A DNA stretch of 64,000 nucleotides from Desulfobulbaceae bacterium (GCA_011391865.1 JAABPV010000044.1:29177-93176), one strand, 5' to 3'; numbered from the stretch's first letter, positions 34,982 to 44,533 are shown. Numbers and translations: made by a program. The notes: generated by a model not told the origin, from the letters alone.

Positions 34982-36271
34982 ATGAACTACCAGCAGGCGC
35001 AGCAGTTTCTCGATCAGCTCCAGCTTTTCAAGATCAAATTGGGGCTGGATTCCATGCAGCATTTTCTTGCCCGGCTGGGCGAGCCGCAGCGGCATCTGCG
35101 CTGTATTCATATAGCGGGCACTAACGGCAAAGGCTCGGGCGGCGCGGCTCTGCACGCCATGCTCACAGCCGCTGGCTATAAAACCGGCTTCTACACCTCG
35201 CCCCATCTCAGCTCGGTACGCGAGCGCTTCCAGATCAGCGGCGCGTATATCAGCAAAGGGGATTTTGCCCGTCTGATCAGCCGGATTGAGTCGGTTTTAG
35301 ATGGCCGCCAGATCACCTATTTTGAATGCACCACCGCCTTGGCCCTGCTCTGGTTCGCCGAGCAGCAGACTGATTTCGTCGTGCTGGAGGTGGGCATGGG
35401 CGGCAGGTTGGACGCGACCAACGTGGTCACGCCGCTGGTCTCAGTCATCACCAACGTGAGCATGGATCATGAGCAGCATCTCGGCGACACGCTGGCCAAA
35501 ATCGCGGCGGAAAAGGCCGGGATCATCAAGCCCGGCGTGCCGGTGGTCTCCGCCGCAGCCGAGGACGAGTCCGGCAGAGTCATCCGCGAAACCTGCGCTG
35601 AACGGCAGGCACCGCTCTTCCTTTTTGGCCGCGACTTCAGTGCAGCAGGCAGCGGCAGCCTCTGGAACTATCAGGGCTTGGACGGGCTGAAGTTAGATAA
35701 TCTACCCATGCCCCTGCGCGGCGGCCATCAGATCAGCAACTGCTCGCTGGCTTTGGCCGCTGTACAATTGCTCCAGCGGCAAGGCTGGACAATCAGCGAG
35801 ACGCAAATCCGTAGCGGCTTGGCGCAGACCCGCTGGCCGGGACGGCTGGAATATTTCCGCAGCGGGGACAGGCAGTTCCTCTTGGACGGTGCGCACAATC
35901 CAGCAGGGGCTAACGCGCTCCGGGATGCCTTGCGCAGCGAGTTTCCCCGCCAGCGGCTGATTCTGGTCTGGGGCGCGATGGCGGACAAAGACATCAGTGC
36001 CGCCCTGCGTGAGGTCGCACCTCTGGCTGACCGCATCATTCTGACCAAGGCAGCGAATTCGGATCGGGCGGCCAGCCCGGAGCAGTTGGCCGCTGTTTTG
36101 CCGGAAGCATTGCAGGCGAAAATCATCAGCACGGCCTCAATTCCCGCAGCCCTTGATCAAGCCCGCGCCGCAGCGGCTGAAGATGATTTAATCTGTGTTT
36201 CCGGCTCGCTTTACCTGATCGGCGCGGCCCGTGAACTACTTCTTGGAGAATTGACCGATGAAGAGGAATGA
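34982..36271 (+). CDS. folC: Dihydrofolate synthase/folylpolyglutamate synthase
   Basis: This 429-residue Mur-ligase-family enzyme adds glutamate to dihydropteroate and to folates. The P-loop is GTNGKGS (near residue 47), followed by YTSPHLSSVRERF, the Mur-ligase motif EVGMGGRLDATN (near 137) and LLDGAHNPAGA (near 300). The ATG at 34982 matches the family start (MNYQQAQQFLDQL). It overlaps the HNH gene by 14 nt. Confidence 0.94.
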   Translation: MNYQQAQQFLDQLQLFKIKLGLDSMQHFLARLGEPQRHLRCIHIAGTNGKGSGGAALHAMLTAAGYKTGFYTSPHLSSVRERFQISGAYISKGDFARLISRIESVLDGRQITYFECTTALALLWFAEQQTDFVVLEVGMGGRLDATNVVTPLVSVITNVSMDHEQHLGDTLAKIAAEKAGIIKPGVPVVSAAAEDESGRVIRETCAERQAPLFLFGRDFSAAGSGSLWNYQGLDGLKLDNLPMPLRGGHQISNCSLALAAVQLLQRQGWTISETQIRSGLAQTRWPGRLEYFRSGDRQFLLDGAHNPAGANALRDALRSEFPRQRLILVWGAMADKDISAALREVAPLADRIILTKAANSDRAASPEQLAAVLPEALQAKIISTASIPAALDQARAAAAEDDLICVSGSLYLIGAARELLLGELTDEEE

Positions 36272-36557
36272 TGATATTGACAGCTTCAACGTCAGCTTCG
36301 GTGTGGACGATGCCTTCATCCGCGCCGAGCGCAATAAGGCCAGAGACCTGCGCCGCAGCCGTTGGTGGCAGCAAAAAACCGCGCTTGGCCTCTGTCATTA
36401 TTGTCAAAAAAAAATCGCGCCTGGAGATCTAACCATGGACCACGTGGTGCCTCTGGCTCTTGGAGGACGCTCAGTGAAAAACAATCTTGTTCCCTGCTGC
36501 AAAGAATGCAACATAGCCAAGCGGGCCTCGCTGCCCCCTGAGCTGGAGGCACTGTAG
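36258..36557 (+). CDS. Small HNH endonuclease-domain protein
   Basis: The 99-residue protein has CxxC pairs (CHYC and CCKEC) around the HNH core TMDHVVPLALGGRSVKNNLVPC, with the catalytic DH pair and Asn. In sequence and size it is like the stand-alone HNH proteins common in Desulfobacterota genomes, whose role is unknown; they are not necessarily phage-borne. It overlaps the folC end by 14 nt, so it is probably co-translated with folC. Confidence 0.85.
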   Translation: MKRNDDIDSFNVSFGVDDAFIRAERNKARDLRRSRWWQQKTALGLCHYCQKKIAPGDLTMDHVVPLALGGRSVKNNLVPCCKECNIAKRASLPPELEAL

Positions 36558-36741
36558 CGGAGCGTGCTGTGCAGGCATACCGAAAAAATATTTTCTCGAA
36601 AATCGCAATGTAAAAAATAAGGCTTGCTTTTTTATGAAAAGCAAGTATATTTTTGCGCCTAATGATGACAAATAATGATCGACGATGACCGAGTGGTGAT
36701 CGACGGTGATTGATAGTGAACACATCAACGAGGTGCAGGTG

Positions 36742-37107
36742 ATGAGTTTTCTCGAAGGGCTGCTGTGGCTGTCGCTAAATGTCTACCACGAGGCCCGCAG
36801 CGAACCCCAGATCGGACAGCTTGCCGTCGCTCATGTCACTCTCAACCGGGCGAATCAAGACAAAAAAACTGTTGAGCAGGTGGTCACTGCTCCTAAGCAG
36901 TTCAGCTGGACATTCCTCCAGAGATCCTATCTTCCCACTGAGCCGGAGGCGTTCGCCGCCAGCGTTCAGGCCGCGATGAAAGCCATGACCAGCAAGGATT
37001 TCACCAAAGGCGCGACGTTTTATCATCGTCATGATGTGCAGCCAAAGTGGGCCAAAAGCAAAACTTATGTCGCCACATACGGCGATCATCTTTTTTATCG
37101 CAACTGA
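36742..37107 (+). CDS. Cell-wall hydrolase, SleB family
   Basis: This 121-residue protein matches the SleB/CwlJ hydrolase domain: LWLSLNVYHEARSEP with the catalytic Glu (near residue 15), VAHVTLNRAN, and a late ATFYHRHDVQPKWAKS. It has no obvious signal peptide, so it may need another export route or act in the cytoplasm-to-wall transition of lysis. The ATG at 36742 has GAGG upstream; an in-frame GTG 36 nt earlier is less likely. Short TGATCGACG-type direct repeats lie just upstream (36676-36710). Confidence 0.82.
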   Translation: MSFLEGLLWLSLNVYHEARSEPQIGQLAVAHVTLNRANQDKKTVEQVVTAPKQFSWTFLQRSYLPTEPEAFAASVQAAMKAMTSKDFTKGATFYHRHDVQPKWAKSKTYVATYGDHLFYRN

Positions 37108-37330
37108 CTCCTGCCCGCCGCATCGCGAAGCCGTCCTGCTCAGAGAGCAGCGGCTTTGCGCCTTCCGTCTTGCCGTCAAAAAAATCTCCGCAGCTGCGCA
37201 GTTCCGGCTGGAACTAATTCAGAAAACGGTTATAGTGAATACAAACTGCTGATCCGCGCCGCGCATCCGGCAGGCCGGGCCAAACCGTGCGGACAATGCC
37301 GCAGCCTGAGGATCATTCTTGTGCGTTCAA

Positions 37331-37738
37331 ATGGAAAACATTCTGTTTTCAGACGGGTGGCCGCTTGGGAATCAGCGGCGTTCGGATGCATCATCGCCCT
37401 GATCTGGCTGGACGAGATCATCGATGTTCCCGCCCTGCTGCTCGGCGCGCCGGAAACGCCGGTGAACTGGCGGGAGTCGCTGTTTGAGAGCGGGGTCATC
37501 GCCCTGCTCTGGGCCGCTGTCGTCCAACAAGCTGTTCCAGCGCATGAAATATTTGGAAGGGCTGCTGCCCGTCTGCGCCGCCTGCAAGCGGATCCGCTGC
37601 CAGGACGGCGGCTGGCAGGAGCTGGAGGCGTACATCGCGGACCGTTCTGACGCGGAATTCACCCACGGCATTTGCCCGGACTGCGCCGAACGGCTCTATC
37701 CTGACTTCAATCCGTACAAAAAGGGCGCGGCGGCCTGA
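37331..37738 (+). pseudogene. Frameshifted membrane protein with C-terminal Cys-rich LLPVCAACK domain
   Basis: Three reading frames must be joined to restore a family-like protein. It begins ATGGAAAACATT at 37331, shifts near 37360-37370 into WESAAFGCIIALIWLDEIID and a second hydrophobic segment SGVIALLWAAVV, then shifts back near 37520-37530 into KLFQRMKYLEGLLPVCAACK, YIADRSDAEFTHGICPDCAE and a stop at 37738. The last part is the well-known C-terminal module found after PAS domains and response regulators in sulfate reducers, with CxxCK and CPDC. Two compensating frameshifts argue for a decayed gene rather than one reading error. Confidence 0.65.
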
Positions 37739-37761
37739 AGTTTCTTCATCGAAGCGCAATC

Positions 37762-38496
37762 ATGTCCAGTCCCGCAAAATATGACAGCCGGGCCGTCTTT
37801 GATCTGAAAGGCGCGGCCTTCACCATTCCGGTGCTTTCGCTGCGGCGGAATGATCTGGATGAGCTGTCGGCGCAGCTGGCGGAAAAAGTCCGGCAGGCAC
37901 CGGATTTTTTTCACAATGCGCCGGTGGTGGTCAGCCTGCGGGAGCTGGACGAGGACGAGGAGCTGGATTTGGCCCTGCTGATCCGCATTGTGCGGGAGCG
38001 CGGCTTTCTGCCGGTCGGCATCACCGGCGGCCCGGAGCGGCTGAAAAAACGGGCGGCGGCTATGGAGCTGGCCGCGCTGGCCGCGCGCGCGGGCGGCAGG
38101 CCGCTGGCAGAGGAGCCTGAGGTCAAAGAAGCTGCTGCGGAAGCATCGTCTGTTCCTGCGCCGCCGCAGGAAGTTTCCCGGATCATCACCGAGCCGGTGC
38201 GCTCCGGCCAGAGCGTGGCGGTCAGCCAAGGCGATCTGACTGTGCTGGCTTCCGTCGGCTCCGGCGCGGAAATCGCCGCGCCGGGCAGCATCCATGTGTA
38301 CGGCGCGCTGCGGGGCCGGGCCTTCGCCGGCTGCGGCGGCAGCCAGACTGCCCGCATTTTCTGCCAGAAACTGGAAGCCGAGCTGGTGGCCATCGCGGGC
38401 GTTCATCTCGTCAGCGAAGATTTTCCGGCCAGCCTGCGCTCGAAGGCCGTGCAGATCCGCCTGCACGGCGGCAGGCTCCATATCACAGCCTTATAG
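37762..38496 (+). CDS. minC: Septum-site determining protein MinC
   Basis: This 244-residue division inhibitor blocks FtsZ ring formation at the poles. Its N-terminal domain (about 1-105) is FtsZ-binding. The C-terminal beta-helix (about 140-244) has GQSVAVSQGDLTVLASVGSG, AEIAAPGSIHVYGALRGRAF and RIFCQKLEAELVAIAG, the MinD-binding and dimerisation part. It is the first gene of minCDE, 30 nt before minD. Confidence 0.93.
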   Translation: MSSPAKYDSRAVFDLKGAAFTIPVLSLRRNDLDELSAQLAEKVRQAPDFFHNAPVVVSLRELDEDEELDLALLIRIVRERGFLPVGITGGPERLKKRAAAMELAALAARAGGRPLAEEPEVKEAAAEASSVPAPPQEVSRIITEPVRSGQSVAVSQGDLTVLASVGSGAEIAAPGSIHVYGALRGRAFAGCGGSQTARIFCQKLEAELVAIAGVHLVSEDFPASLRSKAVQIRLHGGRLHITAL

Positions 38497-38526
38497 CGGG
38501 CGCATTGCGAAACAAGGAGAACGGAT

Positions 38527-39339
38527 TTGACCAAGATAATCGTAGTCACCTCAGGCAAGGGAGGTGTCGGCAAAACTACCACGAGCGCGGCCTTTGCCAT
38601 GGGCTTGGCCTTGGAAGGCTACAAGACGGCGGTCATCGATTTTGATGTCGGCCTGCGCAACCTTGACCTGGTCATGGGCTGCGAGCGCCGGGTGGTGTAT
38701 GATTTCGTCAATGTGATCAACAAGGAGGCCCGGCTCAATCAAGCCCTGATCCGCGACAAGCGCACTGAGAACCTCTATATTCTGCCTGCCTCGCAGACCA
38801 AGGACAAGGAGTCGCTGACCATGGAGGGCGTGGAGGGCGTTCTCAGCGAGCTGTCGGAGAGCTTCGACTACATCGTCTGCGATTCCCCGGCAGGCATAGA
38901 GCACGGCGCGTTCATGGCCATGTACTTCGCCGACGAGGCTATCGTGGTCACGAACCCGGAAATTTCCTCTGTTCGCGATTCAGACCGCATCCTCGGCCTG
39001 CTGGCCAGCAAGACCAAACGGGTTGTCGAGAGCCGCCCGCCGGTCAAAGAGCATCTGCTCCTCACGCGCTATTCGCCGGAGCGGGTGCTGAAAGGGGAGA
39101 TGCTCTCGGTCAAGGACATTCAGGACATCCTCGCCATTCCGCTGCTGGGAGTCATCCCGGAGTCCGAGGCGGTGCTGACCGCCTCGAATCAAGGCGTGCC
39201 AGTGATTGTCAACCGCAGCAGCGAGGCAGGCATGGCCTATCACGACTGCGTGGCCCGCTTCCTTGGCGAAGACGTGGAGATGCGTTTCATCGACCCGAAA
39301 AAGAAAGGCCTTTTCAGCAAATTCTTCGGGGGCAACTAA
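38527..39339 (+). CDS. minD: Septum-site determining ATPase MinD
   Basis: This 270-residue deviant Walker A ATPase (GKGGVGKTT at 10-18) has a C-terminal membrane-targeting helix (KKKGLFSKFFGGN). It recruits MinC to the membrane and oscillates with MinE. The start codon is TTG with AAGGAGAACGGA before it. The stop is directly followed by the minE ATG. Confidence 0.95.
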   Translation: MTKIIVVTSGKGGVGKTTTSAAFAMGLALEGYKTAVIDFDVGLRNLDLVMGCERRVVYDFVNVINKEARLNQALIRDKRTENLYILPASQTKDKESLTMEGVEGVLSELSESFDYIVCDSPAGIEHGAFMAMYFADEAIVVTNPEISSVRDSDRILGLLASKTKRVVESRPPVKEHLLLTRYSPERVLKGEMLSVKDIQDILAIPLLGVIPESEAVLTASNQGVPVIVNRSSEAGMAYHDCVARFLGEDVEMRFIDPKKKGLFSKFFGGN

Positions 39340-39633
39340 ATGGGCTTATTTGACTATTTCTATGCCAACCGGAAATCGGCGGAGGTGGCCAAGGAACGGT
39401 TGAGCATTCTGATCGCCCGCGATAAAATCCAGCGCAACCAGCCCTCCTTCCTGCCGCAGCTTCAGGACGAGCTGCTGGCGGTGATCAAAAAATATGTCGA
39501 TATTGATCAGGACGACATCTCCGTCAGGCTGGACCGGGGCGAGGACTGCGAAATTTTGGAGCTGAACATCGCCCTGCCGGAAAAAAAATCCTGCCGCAAC
39601 GAGAAAGTCGGCGCGGAGGAGCGGCTGCCTTAG
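39340..39633 (+). CDS. minE: Cell-division topological specificity factor MinE
   Basis: The 97-residue protein has the N-terminal membrane-targeting start MGLFDYFYANRKSAEVAKER, the MinD-contact helix RLSILIARDK, and the C-terminal dimer fold DQDDISVRLDRGEDCEILELNIAL. It displaces MinC from MinD. The last 4 nt overlap the convergent reductase gene. Confidence 0.94.
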   Translation: MGLFDYFYANRKSAEVAKERLSILIARDKIQRNQPSFLPQLQDELLAVIKKYVDIDQDDISVRLDRGEDCEILELNIALPEKKSCRNEKVGAEERLP

Positions 39634-40319
39634 GCGTAGCCAAGAAAACGGTCTGTTCTGATCTGTTCCGGACCGATGCCGAGCGAGGCCAGCTGCGCCT
39701 CCACGGCTTTGACCATCACCGGCGGGCCGGAGATGAGAAAGGTCGATGTCGCCAGCTCTGGAATTTCGCTGCGGATGATCTCCGCGCTGATCAGTCCGGT
39801 GTGCGCCTTCAAGCTGCCGTCCGGCTTTTGCAGCACATGAACCAGCCGGAAATTCGGCAGGGCAAGTCCGTCCAGCTCCACCGCAAAAGCGATGTCGCTC
39901 TCGTTTAGATTGCCGTAGATCAAGGTGACAGGGCGCGGATCCAGCCGCTGCGCCATGTCAGCCAGAATGCTGCGGATGGGTGTGATGCCGATGCCGCCGG
40001 CAATGCAGACGATTTTGCCGCTGCCGCTCTCGGCGGAAAAGCTGCCCAGCGGCCCTTTGGCCGTGACCGAGCCGCCGCGCTGGAGGCTCTCAAGAGCTTG
40101 GCAGTAAGCGGAGCCGGTCATCCGCTTGGTGAACTCAAGAAAATCATCCTGCGGCCCATTGCTGAACGAGAGCGGATGCGCCAAGCTGCCGCCCGGCTCC
40201 GGCCAGAGCAGCATGTACTGCCCGGCGGCGAAGGAGAAGCCCGGCGGGCGGCTGAAACGATAGCTGACCGCTGTCGGCGTGCGGACAACACGTTCGATGA
40301 ATGCGAGCTGAAAGGCCAT
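39630..40319 (-). CDS. Ferredoxin-NADP+ reductase-like FAD/NAD(P)H oxidoreductase
   Basis: This 229-residue soluble protein has an FAD-binding barrel (about 1-100; PLSFSNGP supplies the flavin-binding motif) and an NAD(P)-binding domain with GGIGITPIRSIL (near 113-124) and the C-terminal FLISGPPVMV. It has no iron-sulfur domain, so it needs a separate electron partner. Its physiological donor or acceptor is unknown. It stands alone between minE and ispA on the opposite strand. Confidence 0.85.
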   Translation of the reverse strand: MAFQLAFIERVVRTPTAVSYRFSRPPGFSFAAGQYMLLWPEPGGSLAHPLSFSNGPQDDFLEFTKRMTGSAYCQALESLQRGGSVTAKGPLGSFSAESGSGKIVCIAGGIGITPIRSILADMAQRLDPRPVTLIYGNLNESDIAFAVELDGLALPNFRLVHVLQKPDGSLKAHTGLISAEIIRSEIPELATSTFLISGPPVMVKAVEAQLASLGIGPEQIRTDRFLGYA

Positions 40320-40436
40320 GCTGGTTGTCTGAGCTGGAAGTGAGGCAGGATGAACGATGACAGGAGAATTATAGCCCGCTGCGGCGGCCTGTCAACAGGC
40401 GCAGGTCTGAACAATCCGGCAAGCAATAAAAAACAA

Positions 40437-41336
40437 ATGTTTGAGATCAAAAAATATTTGCAGGAGCAGCGGCAGCTTGTCGAGGCGGCCTTGCGGCAGC
40501 ACATGCTGGCGGCGGCAGGCGATTTCGCCGCTCATATTGAAACCATGCGCTACAGCCTTTTTGTCGGCGGCAAGCGCGTCCGGCCTATTCTCTGCCTTGC
40601 CGCAGGCCGCTGCGTCATCGACGCGCCAAATCTGGATGAGCTGCTTTTGCCGACGGCCTGCGCTTTGGAGTGCGTTCACACCTATTCGCTGATCCATGAC
40701 GACCTGCCTGCCATGGACAACGACGACCTGCGCCGGGGCCAGCCGACCTGCCATAAAAAATTCGGCGAGGCGGAAGCGATTTTGGCCGGCGACGGGTTAC
40801 TAACCTACGCCTTCGAGCTGATCAGCAATTTGGAATTTCCCGGCCCGCAGCCGGAGCTGCGCCTGCGTCTGGCGGCAATTTTAGCCAAGGCCGCCGGGCC
40901 GCTGGGCATGGTCGGCGGCCAGTTTCTCGACATTTCCAGCGAAGAAAAGCAGATTCCTTTTGAGCTGCTTCGCACCATCCACCGCTCCAAGACCGGCGCA
41001 CTGATCACCGCCGCTGTGCAGATGGGCGCAGTCGGCGGCGGCGCGGATGATGCCCCGCTTCAAGCGTTGACGCAATACGGCCAAGCGGTCGGCCTCGCCT
41101 TCCAAATCGCCGATGATCTGCTTGATGTCACTGCCTCAACCGCGCAGCTCGGCAAAACCGCCGGGCATGATGCCGAACAGGGTAAGGCCACCTATCCGGC
41201 CTTTTTCGGGATGGAGAAAAGCCACGCCTTAGCGGGCGAGGCGGCGGACAAAGCCGTCGCCGCTCTTGCAGATTTTGACGAGCGTGCCGAGCCGCTGCGG
41301 GCCTTGGCCAAATATATTGTCAGTCGGACAAACTGA
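40437..41336 (+). CDS. ispA: Farnesyl/geranylgeranyl diphosphate synthase
   Basis: This 299-residue all-helical prenyltransferase has the first Asp-rich motif in HDDLPAMDNDDLRRGQPTCH (near residue 85) and the second in FQIADDLLDVT (near 224), both binding Mg-diphosphate. It makes C15-C20 prenyl diphosphates for quinones and undecaprenol. The ATG at 40437 matches the family N-terminus; the extra upstream residues in frame are not conserved. It is followed after 2 nt by pgeF. Confidence 0.92.
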   Translation: MFEIKKYLQEQRQLVEAALRQHMLAAAGDFAAHIETMRYSLFVGGKRVRPILCLAAGRCVIDAPNLDELLLPTACALECVHTYSLIHDDLPAMDNDDLRRGQPTCHKKFGEAEAILAGDGLLTYAFELISNLEFPGPQPELRLRLAAILAKAAGPLGMVGGQFLDISSEEKQIPFELLRTIHRSKTGALITAAVQMGAVGGGADDAPLQALTQYGQAVGLAFQIADDLLDVTASTAQLGKTAGHDAEQGKATYPAFFGMEKSHALAGEAADKAVAALADFDERAEPLRALAKYIVSRTN

Positions 41337-41338
41337 GC

Positions 41339-42100
41339 ATGGACAAAATCCGCTGTCTCCGCTCCGCGCTGCTCGACGGGCTGCCGCACGGCATGTTCAA
41401 CCGCAGCGGCGGGGTGAGCGGGCCGCCTTTTGCCAGTTTGAACCTCAGCTACGGCGTGAGCGACAGCCCGGAGAACGTCGCCGCTAACCGGCAGCGACTC
41501 AAGCAGCAATTGGGAATCAAGCTGCTTGCCTCAGCGGTGCAGGTGCATGGTGACCGGGTGCTGGCAGTGGAGGATGTCAGGCAGGATGCTGAATACGAAG
41601 GCGCGGACGCGCTTGTCACTGACCAGCGCGGCGTGGGGCTGCTGATTCAGCAGGCCGACTGTCAGGCGGTGCTGTTTCACGATCCGGTGCAGGAGGTCAT
41701 AGGCGCGGCGCACAACGGCTGGAAAGGCAGCGTGCTGAACATCATCGCCGCTACGGTGCGCCTGATGCAGGAACGCTACGGCTGCAATCCGGCGGACTTG
41801 CGGGCGGTGATCAGCCCCTCGCTTGACCCCTGCTGTGCGGAGTTCATCAACTGGCGGCAGGAGCTGCCCGCGTCCATGCGCCGATATCAGATCAAGGAAA
41901 ATCACTTTGATTTTTGGGCAATCAGCCGGGAGCAGCTGATTGAGGCGGGAGTTCCAGCGGCGCAGATTGAAACCGTCGGCATCTGCACGGTCTGCAACCG
42001 AGATTTTTTTTCCTACCGCCGGGCTGTGCGGGAGCAGGGCAGGCCGGGCCGCACCGGACGCTGCGGCTCGGTTATTGCCCTGCCGTTAGAACAGCCGTAA
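41339..42100 (+). CDS. pgeF: Peptidoglycan editing factor PgeF (YfiH family)
   Basis: The 253-residue cytoplasmic protein has the zinc/copper site seen in the YfiH family: VQVHGDRVL (near 63), QQADCQAVLFHD (near 105) and GAAHNGWKGSV (near 122), plus GICTVCNRDFFSYRR near the end. PgeF removes wrongly incorporated L-Ser from UDP-MurNAc. Its stop overlaps the convergent pcnB stop by 15 nt. Confidence 0.9.
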   Translation: MDKIRCLRSALLDGLPHGMFNRSGGVSGPPFASLNLSYGVSDSPENVAANRQRLKQQLGIKLLASAVQVHGDRVLAVEDVRQDAEYEGADALVTDQRGVGLLIQQADCQAVLFHDPVQEVIGAAHNGWKGSVLNIIAATVRLMQERYGCNPADLRAVISPSLDPCCAEFINWRQELPASMRRYQIKENHFDFWAISREQLIEAGVPAAQIETVGICTVCNRDFFSYRRAVREQGRPGRTGRCGSVIALPLEQP

Positions 42101-43489
42101 ATTCACCCCGTCTTTCCGCAGGCCGAAAATGCCTTCCGGGCTGCTGCTGAAGGCCGGGCTATAGCTACCGCCGCTGCTGCTCCGGCTGCTTTCCGGGCTG
42201 GCGAAGACGGCTGCGGCTGTCGGGGCAGGCTGCGCCGGACGGCTGCTCGGCGGCAGGATTTTGACAAAGAGTGAAAGATCAGCCGCTGCGCCGCCTTCGG
42301 CCTCGTTGAGGCAGATCGCGAAACGGGAGCAGTCGTTGAAATAGCTCTTTTTTTTCATCCAACCCGGCCACTTGCCAGTGCGGGCGCAGTCTTGGAAAGC
42401 CGCGCTGTTGATGAAAAGCACGGTGATGGTGTCCAATGTGGCGCGGGGCTGATTGAGCCGGGCGGAGAAGGCTGCGTCTAAGCCGTCGCGCACCGTACTG
42501 GCCAGCCGCCGGGCGAGCTTGGCATCCGGCTGCGGTAGGCCGAACTGCCGTTTGGCCCAAGGATGAAGAAGTAGGGCGAAGAGCAGCGCGTCATCAACAA
42601 GCACCTTGCCCAGTTTGCCGCCTTCGCTGCAAATCCGGTCAGCTGTGGAAAGCCGTGCACTCAACTCCTCTTTCACTTCGGCTCCGTCCGGGCCGTTGAG
42701 CAGCTCGCTGTAGAAGGGGAAGAGCACGGCGAAGACACCAGTTTCCAAAGCCAGCTCGACCCAAGCGCGACTCTTGCCGCTTTGCAGGTCTTTGAGCAGC
42801 TCGTCTCGCAGGCGCGAGGGCGGGCACAGCTCCAGCTTGTCGCGGTGGCGGATGATGGCCTCCCATGTCGCGGCTTCAATGGTGAAACCGGCGCGGGCGG
42901 CGTGGCGCACGGCGCGCAGCATCCGCACTGGGTCGCGGATGATCCGTCGGTCGGGATCGCCGACCAGCCGGACGATGCCGTCAGTCAAGTCCTGCACCCC
43001 GCCGACATAATCAATCACCGTCTGATGTTCAATCTCGTAAAAGAGCGAATTGATGGTCAAATCGCGGCGAAAGGCATCCTCCTCCAAAGTGCCGAAGGTG
43101 TTGTTGGAGGGCAGCACCTGATCCGGCGCGCCGTCCTCGTCGTATTCGCTCTGCGAACGGAGGGTGGAAACCTCAATGATCTTGTTGTCGCGGAAGAACA
43201 CCTGCACCAGCCGGAAACGACGACCTATGGTGCGGGAGTTGCGGAAGATCTTTCGCAGCTGGCCGGGATGGGCATCGGTGGAGATGTCAAAATCCTTCGG
43301 CCTTTTGCCGATATAGAGATCACGCACCCCGCCGCCGACCAAATAGCCCGCATGGCCAGCATCCCGCAGACGGCGGAGTATGCTCAACGCGTCCGGGTCA
43401 ATGTCCTCGTCGCGGACAGGATGCTCTTCCGGGGGAATAACGAGGGCCTGCCGTTCAGTCTGCTGGATTTCCGCCACGTCGCCGCTCAT
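42086..43489 (-). CDS. pcnB: Polynucleotide adenylyltransferase (poly(A) polymerase I type)
   Basis: This 467-residue class II nucleotidyltransferase has GYLVGGGVRDLYIGKRPKDFDISTDA (near 48-73), with the catalytic DxD, then RRDLTINSL and GDPDRRIIRDPVRMLRAVR. The N-terminal stretch (HPVRDEDIDPDALSILRRL) is typical of PcnB rather than of the CCA-adding enzyme. The C-terminal region (about 350-467) is lineage specific, and its last 70 residues are rich in Ser/Pro. It directly follows the flavin oxidoreductase gene with no gap. Confidence 0.88.
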   Translation of the reverse strand: MSGDVAEIQQTERQALVIPPEEHPVRDEDIDPDALSILRRLRDAGHAGYLVGGGVRDLYIGKRPKDFDISTDAHPGQLRKIFRNSRTIGRRFRLVQVFFRDNKIIEVSTLRSQSEYDEDGAPDQVLPSNNTFGTLEEDAFRRDLTINSLFYEIEHQTVIDYVGGVQDLTDGIVRLVGDPDRRIIRDPVRMLRAVRHAARAGFTIEAATWEAIIRHRDKLELCPPSRLRDELLKDLQSGKSRAWVELALETGVFAVLFPFYSELLNGPDGAEVKEELSARLSTADRICSEGGKLGKVLVDDALLFALLLHPWAKRQFGLPQPDAKLARRLASTVRDGLDAAFSARLNQPRATLDTITVLFINSAAFQDCARTGKWPGWMKKKSYFNDCSRFAICLNEAEGGAAADLSLFVKILPPSSRPAQPAPTAAAVFASPESSRSSSGGSYSPAFSSSPEGIFGLRKDGVNLRLF

Positions 43490-44467
43490 CTATTTACTCT
43501 CCCCGCCTTCTTTGTAAACCGACTCCGCATCGCGGACAAACTGCCGGAAGATTTCCCGCACCGGCAGGATTTCCTTCATCTTGTAGGTGTTGGCCCCGGA
43601 GAAGACCAAGCCGTTGTCGACATCGCCGGTGCAGGAGGCCATCAGCCGGTCATTGATGCAGTATTTGTAGCTGCATTTTTTCAGGCACTTGTATTTGCAC
43701 TTCACTGGCGAAAGATCTTCGCCGCGCTCCAGCCGGTCAATGAACGCGGTGCGGATGGCCCGGCCTGTCATGCCCACCGGCGACTGCACGTTGATGATGT
43801 CCTCCTGCTGCGCCCGCAGGTAGGTGTCTTTGAACTCGCGGGAGACCGAGCATTCCTCGCTGAGGACAAAGCGGGAAGCGATCTGGATGCCGTCCGCGCC
43901 GTATTTGTCCATCATCTCGGCCATCTCAAAGCCGTTGGTGATGCCGCCCGCCGCGATCAGCGGCACCTTCGTGACCGCCTTGCGGATGTCCGGGAAGATT
44001 TCCCGCAGGGGCTTGTCTGTGCCGAGATGGCCGCCTGCCTCGGCGGATTCGACAATCACCGCCGCCGCGCCGAATTTCTCGGCCAGCTTGGCGAAGTCGG
44101 GCGACGACACGATGGAGACAATGGGCACGTTGTGCTCCCGGCCAATGCGGAAGATGTCGCGGGAAAAACCGGCCCCGGTGATGATCAGGTCAATCCCGGC
44201 CTCGATGGATCCCATGACCAGCTCGTGGAAGTCGCGCATCGCGTACATGATGTTGACCGCGATGACTCCGTTGGTCGCCGCCTTGGCGCGGCGGATGTCT
44301 TCCTGCAATTCCGGCACCGGAATGCCAGAACCGCCGATGGTGCCGATCCCGCCGCATTCCGCTACCGGCACAGCCAAGGCCGAGGTGGACACGCGGATGG
44401 ACATGCCCCCCTGAATCAGCGGGATTCTGGCTATGAGGGAACCTATTTTCAGTTCGGGCAGCTTCAT
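43490..44467 (-). CDS. Nitronate monooxygenase-family flavin oxidoreductase
   Basis: This 325-residue FMN-binding TIM barrel is related to NPD/NMO proteins and FabK: LIQGGMSIRVS near residue 18, AGGHLGTDKPLREIF near 144 and PLIAAGGITNG near 174, which bind phosphate of FMN. An additional Cys cluster, CKYKCLKKCSYKYC (about 255-268), suggests a metal or Fe-S site, as in a subgroup of these proteins from anaerobes. The substrate is unknown. It shares a transcript with pcnB. Confidence 0.85.
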   Translation of the reverse strand: MKLPELKIGSLIARIPLIQGGMSIRVSTSALAVPVAECGGIGTIGGSGIPVPELQEDIRRAKAATNGVIAVNIMYAMRDFHELVMGSIEAGIDLIITGAGFSRDIFRIGREHNVPIVSIVSSPDFAKLAEKFGAAAVIVESAEAGGHLGTDKPLREIFPDIRKAVTKVPLIAAGGITNGFEMAEMMDKYGADGIQIASRFVLSEECSVSREFKDTYLRAQQEDIINVQSPVGMTGRAIRTAFIDRLERGEDLSPVKCKYKCLKKCSYKYCINDRLMASCTGDVDNGLVFSGANTYKMKEILPVREIFRQFVRDAESVYKEGGESK

Positions 44468-44533
44468 TCTTTTTTCAGTGATAGCTCTTCGTGGATAGCC
44501 GCGTATGCGCCGGGACCGTGCAGACCTGTGCCA

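Noticed and set aside
36676..36710. TGATCGACG direct repeats as an origin or operator
   Set aside because: Only two or three imperfect copies occur, too few to support a function.
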